Source: Syngnathus acus (lineage: Eukaryota > Chordata > Actinopteri > Syngnathiformes > Syngnathidae). Taken from it: a stretch of 64,000 bases of DNA. Under the pieces are notes generated by a model, which saw nothing but the letters and a program-made list of their open reading frames with translations, was not told the origin of the DNA and did not search any database. Both the position numbers and the translations under genes were made by a program. Positions 38,757 through 50,000 of the stretch are shown here, piece by piece (the stretch's first letter is position 1; each line of letters starts with the position of its first letter). The stretch is from NCBI RefSeq assembly GCF_901709675.1, contig NC_051095.1, positions 12,351,956-12,415,955 on the forward strand, written 5' to 3'.

Positions 38757-41051
38757 ATGACTATCACCTGGTATCTTACATTATTCTTGTACCATACAAA
38801 GTTGAATAATTTCAAATCTCCCTATGGTGTATTCCGTTTTCACCACATCCTGTCTGAACAAAGAAGAAGTGCTTCTATTTGCATATTGGAAGATAGTTCA
38901 ATAATTTATTATGATGGTACTGGCACAATGACAATGTAATAAGCAGAACGGGAACTATTTGATTATGAGGAAATTCCCTTCAAGTTAATACCTCTTTAAA
39001 GTTCTCATGCGTGCGGCCAAAAAACGTGTGTGAAAGTATGAATGCAGTACTTCAAGTAGGTTAAGAAAAGGCCATTAAAAACATAATTAGTAGAAGCACA
39101 TTCTACGTTGGAGTTCACTACGTAAACACTGCACGTGTGGGTGCAGCTGCTGCAGCCTTTCTTTGTGATAAAAAGAGGAGAAAAAAAAGACGGGTAGTGA
39201 GGAAATCCCCAGAAGAAAGCCAAAATCCAAGGCAACAAAACTGCCACAGCTAGTTGTAGTCCCAGTCCATAAACGCCATTCAGTGATCACAAAATGCATT
39301 CTTATCCCTAAATGTGCAGAATTTCTTGAATTGCCTTATTTGATTGTTTAACTCCCCGCTTGTTCTATTTTGATCTTGACACGAGTGCAAAAATGTTTAT
39401 AAAAATGTTTGGTAATCTGCACATCTTTAAGCCCAGATCTCATTGTGGTCATTTCTGTTCATACACTTAAGGCCCCAAACTGGAGGCCTCCGGCCTACTG
39501 CACGCTGATTAACCCCAAATATAAATATCAATATATGATGAGTCACACCCGGTAGGAAGAACACAAAGTTGAACACACACCAGGTTCTGTTCACACTGAG
39601 CCTACAGTGTAAGGCCATTTTGCTCGGTTATGGGAATTCCCCAAGTCTCACAGTGAAATTGCTCCCCCCCACCACAGCAGTTTCCTTAAAAAGTGAATGC
39701 CGCTCAGACACAAGCCAAATGAGTGGGTGAGTTGTTGTTTATTCCACTTTAATATTTTTACATAATCAAGCATGTTGTCTGCTAAAGGCCTTATCCATTT
39801 TTTGTTGATTTGTTTTAGCTGAGTTATTCAGAAATGGCAAAAAATCGCTCTGTTATTTGACACAATATAGTACATGGTCTGTTCAAGAAATGCTACTTTT
39901 ACTTTTGTGCTGCGCTGGAAAGCTCCAGATTCATTTTTATTCATAAATTGAAACTGATCATTTATCGAATGACTTTTACAAACTCTAACATGTCCAGGTT
40001 GACAGTTAAAAGAAATTAGAACACAGAAGGGTTGAAATTAGACATTCTGCTCAAGAAGACGCAGTAAACAAAAGACAAGCTGACAAACAAAAGACATGCT
40101 GCTCCTTTCTGCTGTTAGGTAATGCAAAAAAAAAAAAAAAAACTGGTCCATATGAGTTTATGACCCTTGGTCTCTTGTATATGTATGTATATAATTTACT
40201 GCCTTGCGTAACCACTATTTACCAGTTTGGCACATCAGGTAGATCTTCATTTTATTGACTGCTTCACAATATTTTAGGGATGTTATTGTATTTTGCCCCG
40301 CAACGTTGGCAACTACAGACTCTGAAGTTCTGTAGAGGTCAATCTAAAAAATAAAAAGCACACACTAACTTACTTACTGTAATATGTTATACTAGCCTAG
40401 TCAAATAGCTATGTTTAAAGACAAATAATTTATTAAGGTTAAATACAGGAATAAAAGCAAACATAATAAATTCACTATTTATTATGCTCATATGTATGCT
40501 TTTACAGTATACTGTTGTAACGTTACAAATAAAATGTTGATGCGTTAAAAATATTAAGTCACAAATCTGAAATCAAATGAATTGGTTCTGGCATGATCGT
40601 AGTACACAAAAATACCATATTTGGGAATGACAGTGATATACTTTTTACACCCAAAAAAATATTTCCACCTGAATATTTGTGACTCACCACTATTCCCACA
40701 TTGTTTTTTTTCATAATTAAAAAAAAAATCTTAGTTTGGGAGCGTTTTGGGGGGAAGGAGGCATGCCCTTCGAATTGTGAGGTTCCATTGGATACAGTTG
40801 ACACCCGCTAATCGCAATGGACAGGGACTGAGCTGAACCAAAAATAGCAAAGATCCGCTTGGACGTGACGCCCACTGAAATGTTTTAAGGTTGTTAAAAG
40901 TTGAAACGTTTTAGGTTGTTATATTATATTACATACATACATACATACATATTATATTACCATTCACCACTAAATGGCAGACATGTTTTGCATTAGGTTT
41001 TACACTAAAACCTGAGTAGGCCAAATATTTTTTGTGGGTGGATTTGGAGTG

Positions 41052-41414
41052 GGCGGCTCGGTGGCGCACTGGGTAGCACGTCCGCCTCACAGTTAGGAGG
41101 GTGCGGGTTCGATTCCACCTCCGGCCCTCCCTGTGTGGAGTTTGCATGTTCTCCCCGGGCCCGCGTGGGTTTTCTCCGGGCACTCCGGTTTCCTCCCACA
41201 TCCCAAAAACATGCTTGGTAGGCCGATTGAAGACTCCAAATTGTCCCTAGGTGTGAGTGCGAGTGCAAATGGTTGTTTGTCTCTGTGTGCCCTGCGATTG
41301 GCTGGCAACCGGTTCAGGGTGTCCCCCGCCTACTGCCCGATGACGGCTGGGATAGGCTCCAGCACTCCCGCGACCCCCGTGGGGACTAAGCGGTTCAGAA
41401 AATGGATGGATGGA
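41052..41414 (+). mobile_element. tRNA-derived SINE with target-site duplication
   Basis: The 5' head is tRNA-like, with an A-box-like TGGCGCACTGGG at about 41061 and a B box GGTTCGATTCC at about 41106. It is followed by a conserved core (TGTGTGGAGTTTGCATGTTC, then GTGGGTTTTCTCCGGGCACT), and the element ends in a (GGAT)n tail. The 13-bp sequence TGGATTTGGAGTG flanks it at 41039-41051 and 41415-41427. Core and head look like the V-SINE type common in fish. The head is not counted as a tRNA gene. Confidence 0.85.
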
Positions 41415-42384
41415 TGGATTTGGAGTGACATGCAGGCCAGACATAATCATGTTAAAGTTCCAAGCATGTTGATTTTTGAGGGGGAAATGCACGAAATGAG
41501 TTCTTGCTACTAATGTTGGCTGAGCAGGTCCTATGTGGCCATCACACAAAGAAAAGAAAAAAAAAGGGTGAACCGACTTTTGAAAACGGACAGTGAGGGA
41601 GCTTGCCCCACAGTATTGAATCGTGATTTCGTTAGCATCTTGATATCTTTACATCCTGATGACAAATATTGTACTGCTGACCTGGCCTTGATCGAGATTG
41701 AGTTTTTTTCTAGTTCAGTGGAAATGCTTGATGCAAACCCAAAAAAAACCCACCACCAAGCCCTTTACCCTTCAAATGTATTTTGAGCGAGGGAAGAAAC
41801 TGCGTTTGATGGAATGTGCTCATCAGTGAAAATAATTATCGTAATAAATTGATTAATAGCCTAAAAAGGTGAAAACTTGGCATCAGGGTTCTAGTTTTTT
41901 AATATTATTATTCTGTAAATTTGAATTTCTGGTTGGAGTCAGTTTGTTACTTTTTTTTTTCAAAAATGCTTTCATTTGGTTGATTTTTATTAATTGTAGT
42001 GATATTGGGGGGGGGGGGGTGTTTGACCTGCATTCTTGTGTACGGCCACACACTAGTAGCAAAATATACCCATTTTGTTTTTGTTTGTTAACAGAAATAT
42101 TATTTCAAGTTTAGTCTTGGTTTTGTTTTTTATTTTAGTTTTATATTACTTTACTATTTTATTATTTATTATTATTTTAGTTTTCCTTAACTACAATAAC
42201 CTTGGATGAGATCAAGCCAAATATGCAAGTCTGTAGTTAAGGTTGAAGTCATTTTGTCTTAGTCAAGTCAAATTACGTTTCTCTTAAGTCAAGTCACCCT
42301 GATGTAATGCTGCCTTACCTGCATTATTAAAATCAATAATACCAATAAGGTCAAATGATATGATACATGCATGCACCCTCTATG

Positions 42385-42460
42385 TAGGGATGGGCAACTT
42401 AAATGTTGGAGGGGGGGGCACAATTTTCCATTGGTGCTACTGGAGGGGCCACAAAGAACC
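42385..42460. mobile_element. hAT-like repeat fragment
   Basis: TAGGGATGGGCAACTTAAAT followed by TGGAGG..GGGCACAATTTT and TGGAGGGGCCAC resembles the terminus of a widespread fish non-autonomous hAT element (GGGTGGGCAAC type). Only one end is recognisable. Confidence 0.45.
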
Positions 42461-42656
42461 AAACATCCAAACAGGTTGGAAAACAAAAATTTGTTTTTTT
42501 GGGGGGACAAAACGTGCATAAATAAAGGCAAAATTTATACCCTTACTATATGCCATTTTTAATACACATTTTTCAGTGCATGTAGCCTACAAACAATCCA
42601 CATTCGTAACCCAGCAACAAATGTTTTAAAGCAAACGACAAAATAACGGATGAGTG

Positions 42657-42658
<2 letters not shown>

Positions 42659-42750
<92 letters not shown>
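42659..42750. repeat. (AC)n microsatellite
   Basis: Ninety-two bases of uninterrupted AC. The poly Thr-His and Cys-Val ORFs here are translations of it. Confidence 0.99.
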
Positions 42751-42752
<2 letters not shown>

Positions 42753-43109
42753 AAAATGGATTTCTTGAATTATAAAATAGCTTTTAGGGGCGGCACAAAA
42801 CATCAAACTCACGTGCAAGAACTCATTTCGTACCTTTTTTTTTTTTTCTAGAAAAAAAAAAAATCCTACTCCAAATTTTAACATTACTGAGGTACTATAT
42901 TTTGGACTTTTTCGGGTTTTCTCAGGTATTTACCCCACGTATTTTTGCGGCAAACCCTAGAATGTTTTTCAGTGTTTTCTGAAAACTTTTGGGAGATTAG
43001 TTTACAAAAAAATAGCCCATTCCTGCTCTTGTTAAACACATTTACCATAAGCTATATGCATATGTGAATCAAAAGAAAAGGTTTGGCTCGGTGGCTCCTC
43101 CTTGCTGGG

Positions 43110-43255
43110 TGTCGATTGGCCGCTTCCACTGTCAGTCACCGCTGTTTACATCAAACGTTGCAAGGTGGAATTTCCCATGTTACGGCATCGAGCAGTAGAC
43201 CACTTCCGCAGTAGATGTCTTGGCACAGAGACGAGAGGCCGCTGCGGGCGGAAAG
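43110..43255 (+). promoter_or_regulatory. tnip1: Probable tnip1 promoter and noncoding exon 1
   Basis: A reverse CCAAT box (GATTGGCCG at about 43114), an NF-kappaB-type site at 43167-43176 and a rise in CpG lead into a GGAAAG/GTATTC donor at 43255. The next exon opens at 44010 after TCTCTTCAG and holds the tnip1 start codon at 44043. The layout fits a proximal promoter with one 5' noncoding exon; the transcription start was not determined. Confidence 0.5.
43167..43176 (-). promoter_or_regulatory. Consensus NF-kappaB binding site
   Basis: GGAATTTCCC on the plus strand, GGGAAATTCC on the minus strand, a perfect fit to GGGRNWYYCC. It lies about 90 bp before the inferred exon 1 donor of tnip1, whose product restrains NF-kappaB signalling. 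Confidence 0.5.
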
Positions 43256-44042
43256 GTATTCTGTCTAAGGAGAACGCTTTGTTTGTTGCTATGTCAGGTA
43301 TCTATATGCTTTCTGACGAACGGAGCGCTCGAGCAAAAGTGTCTGTCGAGGGGTTTAAAAACAAGAAAAGCGAGCCGCGCTTCCTGTCTCCTATTGTTAT
43401 CCAGTGTTAGCTAGCCGATAGCTACATGGTGCTAATCATTTACATGTCAACAGCAAAAACTAATATTAGCCAGTTTCAGTAATAAAGGTAGCTATCAGTT
43501 AGCTAGTTTGCGTCGGGACTCTTGGGTTTATGTTCTTTTGGGGCATGCGTATGATATATGTGGGTCTTTTAGTGGTCGAGCTCCTTTGACATGAATGCTG
43601 TGCTAACAATGCTTTGTGTTAAGAAAGAAAAGAAACGATTCGCATACGTTCCATTGCATACTGTAAATAGTGCAGCCACTCTTTTAACGTGTTTATCATC
43701 GTACACGCTGTGCCTGCAGTAGATTTCTTGTCAAAACTAAAATAACTGAGACTACTGCTTTTAAAGCCTCCACCCTCTTGTTTCAGCGAGAAAAATGTGT
43801 GCGCACAGTAAGTTCATTCTTTGTCGTAGTTATCAAACATGACTGTCACAGATAAGTGAATTAATCCACTGGTGTATTTTAAGCCATAGGTATGGGGAAA
43901 CTTTGTTTTGTTTGAATGATTTTATTTTGCACCGTTTGGTCCGATATCACGATGAACCAAAAGACGATTAATTCTATAAAATATATATATTTCAATCTGC
44001 TCTCTTCAGTTCCAAGGACCATGCTTAGAGAGTAAGCGGACG

Positions 44043-47000
44043 ATGGAAGGTAAAGGCCCGTACCGCATCTACGATCCGGGCGGGAGTGATGCCAAATCCA
44101 GGGATGAGGCTGCTGGAGGAAGCAGCTATCGACAGCTCCTGGAGGAGAACAGCATGCTGAGAGAGAGGATGAAAGGTCTTAAGAGCCTTGGTAAGCTCGT
44201 ACGAGTGTCCACGATGAATGCCTGCTGCTCATTGATGTCTGTTGTACAAGGAAGGGGCGTTCAAATTAATTTGACTTATCATCAGTCATCAGTGAGTGGT
44301 GTAAGGCATATACTTCGTGCATTCCTAATAAGAGATGAAAGTTATGGCTTTTCTTGTTTAAAACAAGACTGTGGACTTGTAATTTAGCGTTAATGGTTTT
44401 GCTTTACTTTGCAGTCTGTTTAGACAACAAACTGGAGTTAGGCCTGAATTATTTATGCTGTCTGAAGTTGACTGCAGAGTAGTACATCTATTGTACATCT
44501 ATAGTTCTCTTTTTGTTTCATGTGGTAGCAAGATAGAACCTTATTGAAGCAACTATAAGAGCAATATTGGAATTAATTGACTATTTAATTTATAAAATGC
44601 CATGTGGAACATGTCATCTAAACAACTAAAACCAAAATTGATTAAAAAAATTTTTTTAAATGAAAGTGCCTTTACATAAAATGATGAAGTGAAACAAATA
44701 GTGTTTATGAAACTGACTAAAAGTCACTACTTGTATTTAAAATGTCCTCCAATTTTGTCTTTGTCAATTAATATCATACCTGAGTTACACAGGGTTATTT
44801 TAAATGTATGGCCTTACAGAACAAAGGCGGTTAGAGTTAACTTACACTCAACGAATACTTCAAATATAACTAAGACTATTACTAAAGTTAAGAGCTAAAT
44901 AAAATCAAATAATTTTTGGAAGAATAACTAACTAGCAAACCCACTCTAAAAATAAATTCAAACGAAAGTTACAACTGTAACTATGATTCTATGAATCCAG
45001 AATGACTGCCAAGAGGCAGCACCGCCTCCTGGTTATCAGCAGGGATGAACTAGCACTGACATGTACCATCAAAATAAAATAAAAATGGTGTATTAAAAAA
45101 TCCCAAACAATTTTTACCCTGGTATGGAATCAAATGTCAAAATGCATGGAATCGAACATCCACTCGCACGACAATTACTCTCGGAACAGATTCTCTCAGT
45201 CAAATGATGCAAGTCCCATTCAGCAAGTAAAAACAGAAATGTAGTAAAACCTGAACATGGGTAGTTTTTTGGCTGTCACACTGCCTGTGACTCATGTAAG
45301 GAATGTTCTTCAAAACATCCTTTTTAATTATTGTCGTGACATTGGCATGCGTCCGAGCTTAATTGCTGAAACTGAACTTTGTGAAGCTAAGCAGCCATCT
45401 TTATGCAGGCGACTTGCTCGAAGAATCTCAGTTAGAAGCGTCGAGGCTTCGCCAGCGTGTGGAGGAGCTTGTGAGAGACAATGAGGCCCTCAAATCATCC
45501 AGCTTTGCCGCCAGTCTGTGCGCCGGGGGACACGCTCAGACCGAAACGCAAAGTGGGTCTCGTTCATTTTCAGATTACAACGGCTTTTATTGCTCAAGGA
45601 TGGTGTTGACTGTCTTGCCCCACCCTATGTTAAGGTAAACCTTGTTTGCAACCCACCACTGAGCCCAGAGAAGCGAATGCAAGCTGTTTAGCGAAGGCCA
45701 TGCAGGCCAACAGAATGAGCGTGAGTGTGAACTTTTACAACATTTCCACTGGTCTAACTTTTCTTGACAAGGGTGTTTGCTGGTGTTACCTAACGCTAAG
45801 GCTTTTACAGGACGCTTTATCAGAGTTCGAAGTGGTCAATATGGACAGGAGGACGTCCGATGCCTTGACTGTATGTACGACCTTATTTTGACACCGACAT
45901 TTATAACCTTTGGTTCCGTTTTAGAAGTGCAATGTAAACTCGTCACGGTTTTTATCTGTCTGATAAATGAGTCATTTACTGGTGTGTCTGTGTACCGACA
46001 CTCTTTACTAAATAAGTCTTTTCCCAAGAATAGAAACCCATCCCGATGAAGTAACTCTGTAACAATACTGGCAGTTCTAGCCTGAGTCAACCAGGGGGAA
46101 GTCCAGCATTTTCACTGACTGGAATCACACATGATTCAGTCACATGCTGCATCTTAAGAAATGTGGTCATTATATACTCTGCCAGAATACGACTAACATG
46201 TATGGTGTAAAATTTCAATGTGCTAATATTCTAAAATAACTACTACATGTATTTGTGGTTAGATTGTTTGTCACTCTCTGTGGTCGGCTGTCATCATTTG
46301 ATATTGTTTTTTCCAAACGAGCTGTTTGACAAAAGTAGTAGCACTACGAGTCCTACATCCTGATGCCTTTTGAAATGCATTTAACATATCCTGATTCAAC
46401 TTGAAAGGAAAATTTGATTGACATGTGGGTGTGTTGTAATTTCAGGCCCGGTCTGCCGTAGGCGTCATACCCCTCCTGCCTCAGGAGAACGTTGAGCTGG
46501 CGAGCCAGCTGAAGAAATTGGAGAGCTCCTTCAGCATATTTGCAGAGGAGTCCAATCCAAACCAGCTCTTAGCTCACCTGGGTCGAATGGCTGTGGAGTT
46601 TCACCATCTTTCCTCGAAGGTTCAAAAGAATGAACTAAGGACGTCTCTCCTACAGGTATGTGACAAGCTTGGATTGGGAGAAATAAAGAAATGCCAGCAT
46701 TGCCGATTTTAGTAATAAATAATAATAATATAATATATAATAAATACTGACAACATGTTTTGTGTGCGAGATGAGAATTTGCACTTTCACTGAACAACAT
46801 ATTTAAGCTTAACGCAATATGCGGCTCCTCGCTTTTTACAATTCTCAGTGCAAATGCAATTGTATCGGAAATATTGTTCTGATTTGAATCGCACCAACAA
46901 GGGGTGACTGAGTTGATCGGACAGTTTTCTGCATCCTGAAGTAGTATCGGAGCAGGAACAAAAGAGAGGATGTCCCCTGTTTGTAAAGGCTCTATTGTAG

Positions 47001-50000
47001 AGTTAAACACCCGACATTCAAACAAATCGGCCCCTTCATGCAAAGTCCAAGATGGCATTTTAGCATTTATTGGAGTGGTGCTATGATATTCTGTGATGTT
47101 TTAACCAGCCTTGCAGTCCTTACTTGTTTTTTTTTGTTTTTTTTTGGCATTAATTGTTCAGTCCTATGCGGGAAACAAATCGGCCCCTTCATGCAAAGTC
47201 CAAGAGGGCATTTTCGCATTTATTGGAGTGGTGCTATGATATTCTGTGATGTTTTAACCAGCCTTGCAGTCCTTACTTGTTTTGGTTTTTTCTTTTGGCA
47301 TTAATTGTTCAGTCCTATGTGGGCTGTCATTTTTTGTGGAGCACTTTGTCAGACAGATATTCTAACTTTTTGGTTGGCTGATTTCATATTTGTATCCATT
47401 GTCTCATATTCATACTGTCATTTTTTTCTCCCCTTGTAGTTCACATTTCATTTCTAAACCGAGTAGCCAAGTGGTTAATAATAGTGACATGTGAGAAATA
47501 ATAAGTAGTGTATGTACAATTTGGAGGCGCATACCACATGGAGTTGTTTTTGTTTATAATGCACAATGCATTTTTCCATTTGTGAATGCAAATTAGAAAA
47601 AAAACAGTTTGCACGTCATACAGGAAGCCTTGTGTCTGTTTGTGTGTGCACCTGCTTACCTGATAAGGCTGCGTGGCATTTTTTAATTCTGGTCATAACG
47701 AACAATCTCTCAGCGTGTGCAGCTAGATGTAAAACATATTTACAATGAAATGTGCATATTGTTGTGTGCAGACTCTGTGTGAACAGCTCAGAGAGGAGAA
47801 CAATGAGCTGCGGAAGAAAATGGAAGAGGATCATCATATCAGGAATCAAGACTTGGAACAGCTGAGGTAATGTTTTGTTTGATCAATTGCTTACTTAGTG
47901 TTGCGTGCCAATCGTGCATGCTTTCACTTTTGTAGGGGATTGTTGCAGCACCGTATGCAAATGTTGTTACCCTTTGAGGCATTGTTGGGTGTTACCAAAA
48001 TGCTTCCTGATCCTGGACCAAACCCAGTTCACTAAAATGTACTGTTGTTTTCAGGCAGGAGAATCAGAAACTGAAGGAGCTTGTGACAGGAGGAGCAGCA
48101 GTGGCATCAGCAGCAGCAGTAGCAGCTGCAGCAGCATCATCATCGTCATCATCATCTGCGGCAGCGTCTGACACGGAAGGTCCCGACACCAAAGATGAGA
48201 CGGTTAAAGATGAATGTGCCACGGTGAAACCGAAGATAGAAGCCTCCACCCCTCAGAAGGTAGTTCAAATGAAATGGTCGAGCTGTAGTTCTTGCTATTA
48301 AAATTGTCACACATATTGAGACAAATTTTAATAAATGTCTTAAGTCATCAATACACTTTGAATGTGAGAAAATGATCATATATGCCTAAAGAGAAACCTT
48401 AAAACAGTTCCTAAATACATATTAAAAAATATAAATTAAACCAAAAAGCTAAAAGCAACGCAGCATTGTGGTAACCAACCATCTTTGACTATTTTACGAA
48501 GTCCAAATGACAAAGTTAAAACCAGGAAGCTTGTGGTGGCAAGTCAGCGCGGAGACCTTTCCATGCTATCACAATTTTCAGTGATTCAGTTGTTCCCCTT
48601 GTATGAAGCATTCCACCGTGGGGTTTATGTCATGTAGAAATGTTCTGTATGCCCCCAGAGTGGAAAAGCTGCTGAGAAAAGCCCAAACAAACCTTGTGAC
48701 GTGGAGGCTTATGAAAAGAAAATCAAGCTCCTAGAGAAGCAACGAAAAGATGTGAGTCTCTACCTCTTTTGCTATATAATAGTTCCTCTATTTCTTAGCA
48801 TTTTGGATAGAATTGACTATATTTTTTGTTTGCTCTGCAACATGTGCTGCCTGCTACAGGTACTGGAGGTGAATAAGCAGTGGGACATTCAGTGGAATTC
48901 AATGAAGTCACAGTTTGAACAGAAGGTACAGTAATGACTAAGGCTGCCATGAGGGTGAAAGGAAACATTGCTATGTCTGTTGCATCATATTTCAGTTTTA
49001 AAGCAGAATTCACATTTACGATATATTTATGATATATTATCGATATCTTTCCCCCTTTATTTCCTCCCATTTTTCCTTCCTAAGGTCATTCAGTGGCTTT
49101 TGCAACCTTACACAGCAGGTCTCAAACACAAGTCAAAATTATTTTGATTAAATGTGTGTTATGATGCGAGTGATCATAATTTTGTTCACTTCCTTGACAG
49201 TTGTCTTATCAAATTTATCAGAAGTGCAAGCAAAGTTATAAAATAACATCAGCTTGTGCGCAATTACATTTTAGACCCTTGCTGTGGTATCAATTTACAT
49301 TGTTCATGACTTGTAATTTGAAGTGTAAATGGCACCTAGCTTTTAAGTGATGCATTGCAGCCGAGCAGCTGTTTGCTTGTAGAGTGGAAAAAATGCACTC
49401 TTGCAATGGCTGAGCTATCTGACCATACTTGCCACACGCGCTGTCAGTGAGAATTCCCCTTAACCGCCGTTGTATCTGCTGACCCGCTTCTGTGGTGCAA
49501 TCAGCAGACAGGGGGCGCAGACACGCACACGCAGAGACCGCTAGACGCACACACTGTACTGTACTGTAATCAGGCCCTCCATCACAAAAAACTTGCCACT
49601 TCTTGATGACGAATGCACCATGTTGCCTCGGTCAAACCACAAAAGCCCATCTATATGCATTTGCATCATTAGGCTTGCTCTTATTTCACACAAATAGAAG
49701 TGACATTGCAGATGTTTGTTACTGTGGTTTCATTTGAAGAATAACAAATGTGCATGACTACCAAGTCGAGTGAATCATTTTAGAATTGATGATTCCATTG
49801 ATTAACTGGATAACATTTTACCTTGCAATTGTATTACAAAACCATTTCCCAATTTACTTTTGAGAATAGTGTCTAATGGATATTTTCTTGATATTTGATA
49901 CCCTCACAGTAAATACTTTTCCCCACACAATGCAGATCACTGACCTCAGACAGAGGCTTGCTGATTCTCAGAAGACTGTGCTCGAACTGGAGGCGGAGCG

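Larger units (their letters stand above)
38757..43100. other. Intergenic between anxa6 and tnip1
   Basis: No gene recognised on either strand over 4.3 kb. Holds the SINE at 41052, a hAT-like fragment at 42385, the CA repeat at 42659, and homopolymer runs of A near 40128 and G near 42008. Confidence 0.65.

Noticed and set aside
41055-41120. tRNA gene
   Set aside because: A and B boxes are there, but the sequence continues directly into a SINE core and does not form a complete tRNA with acceptor stem.
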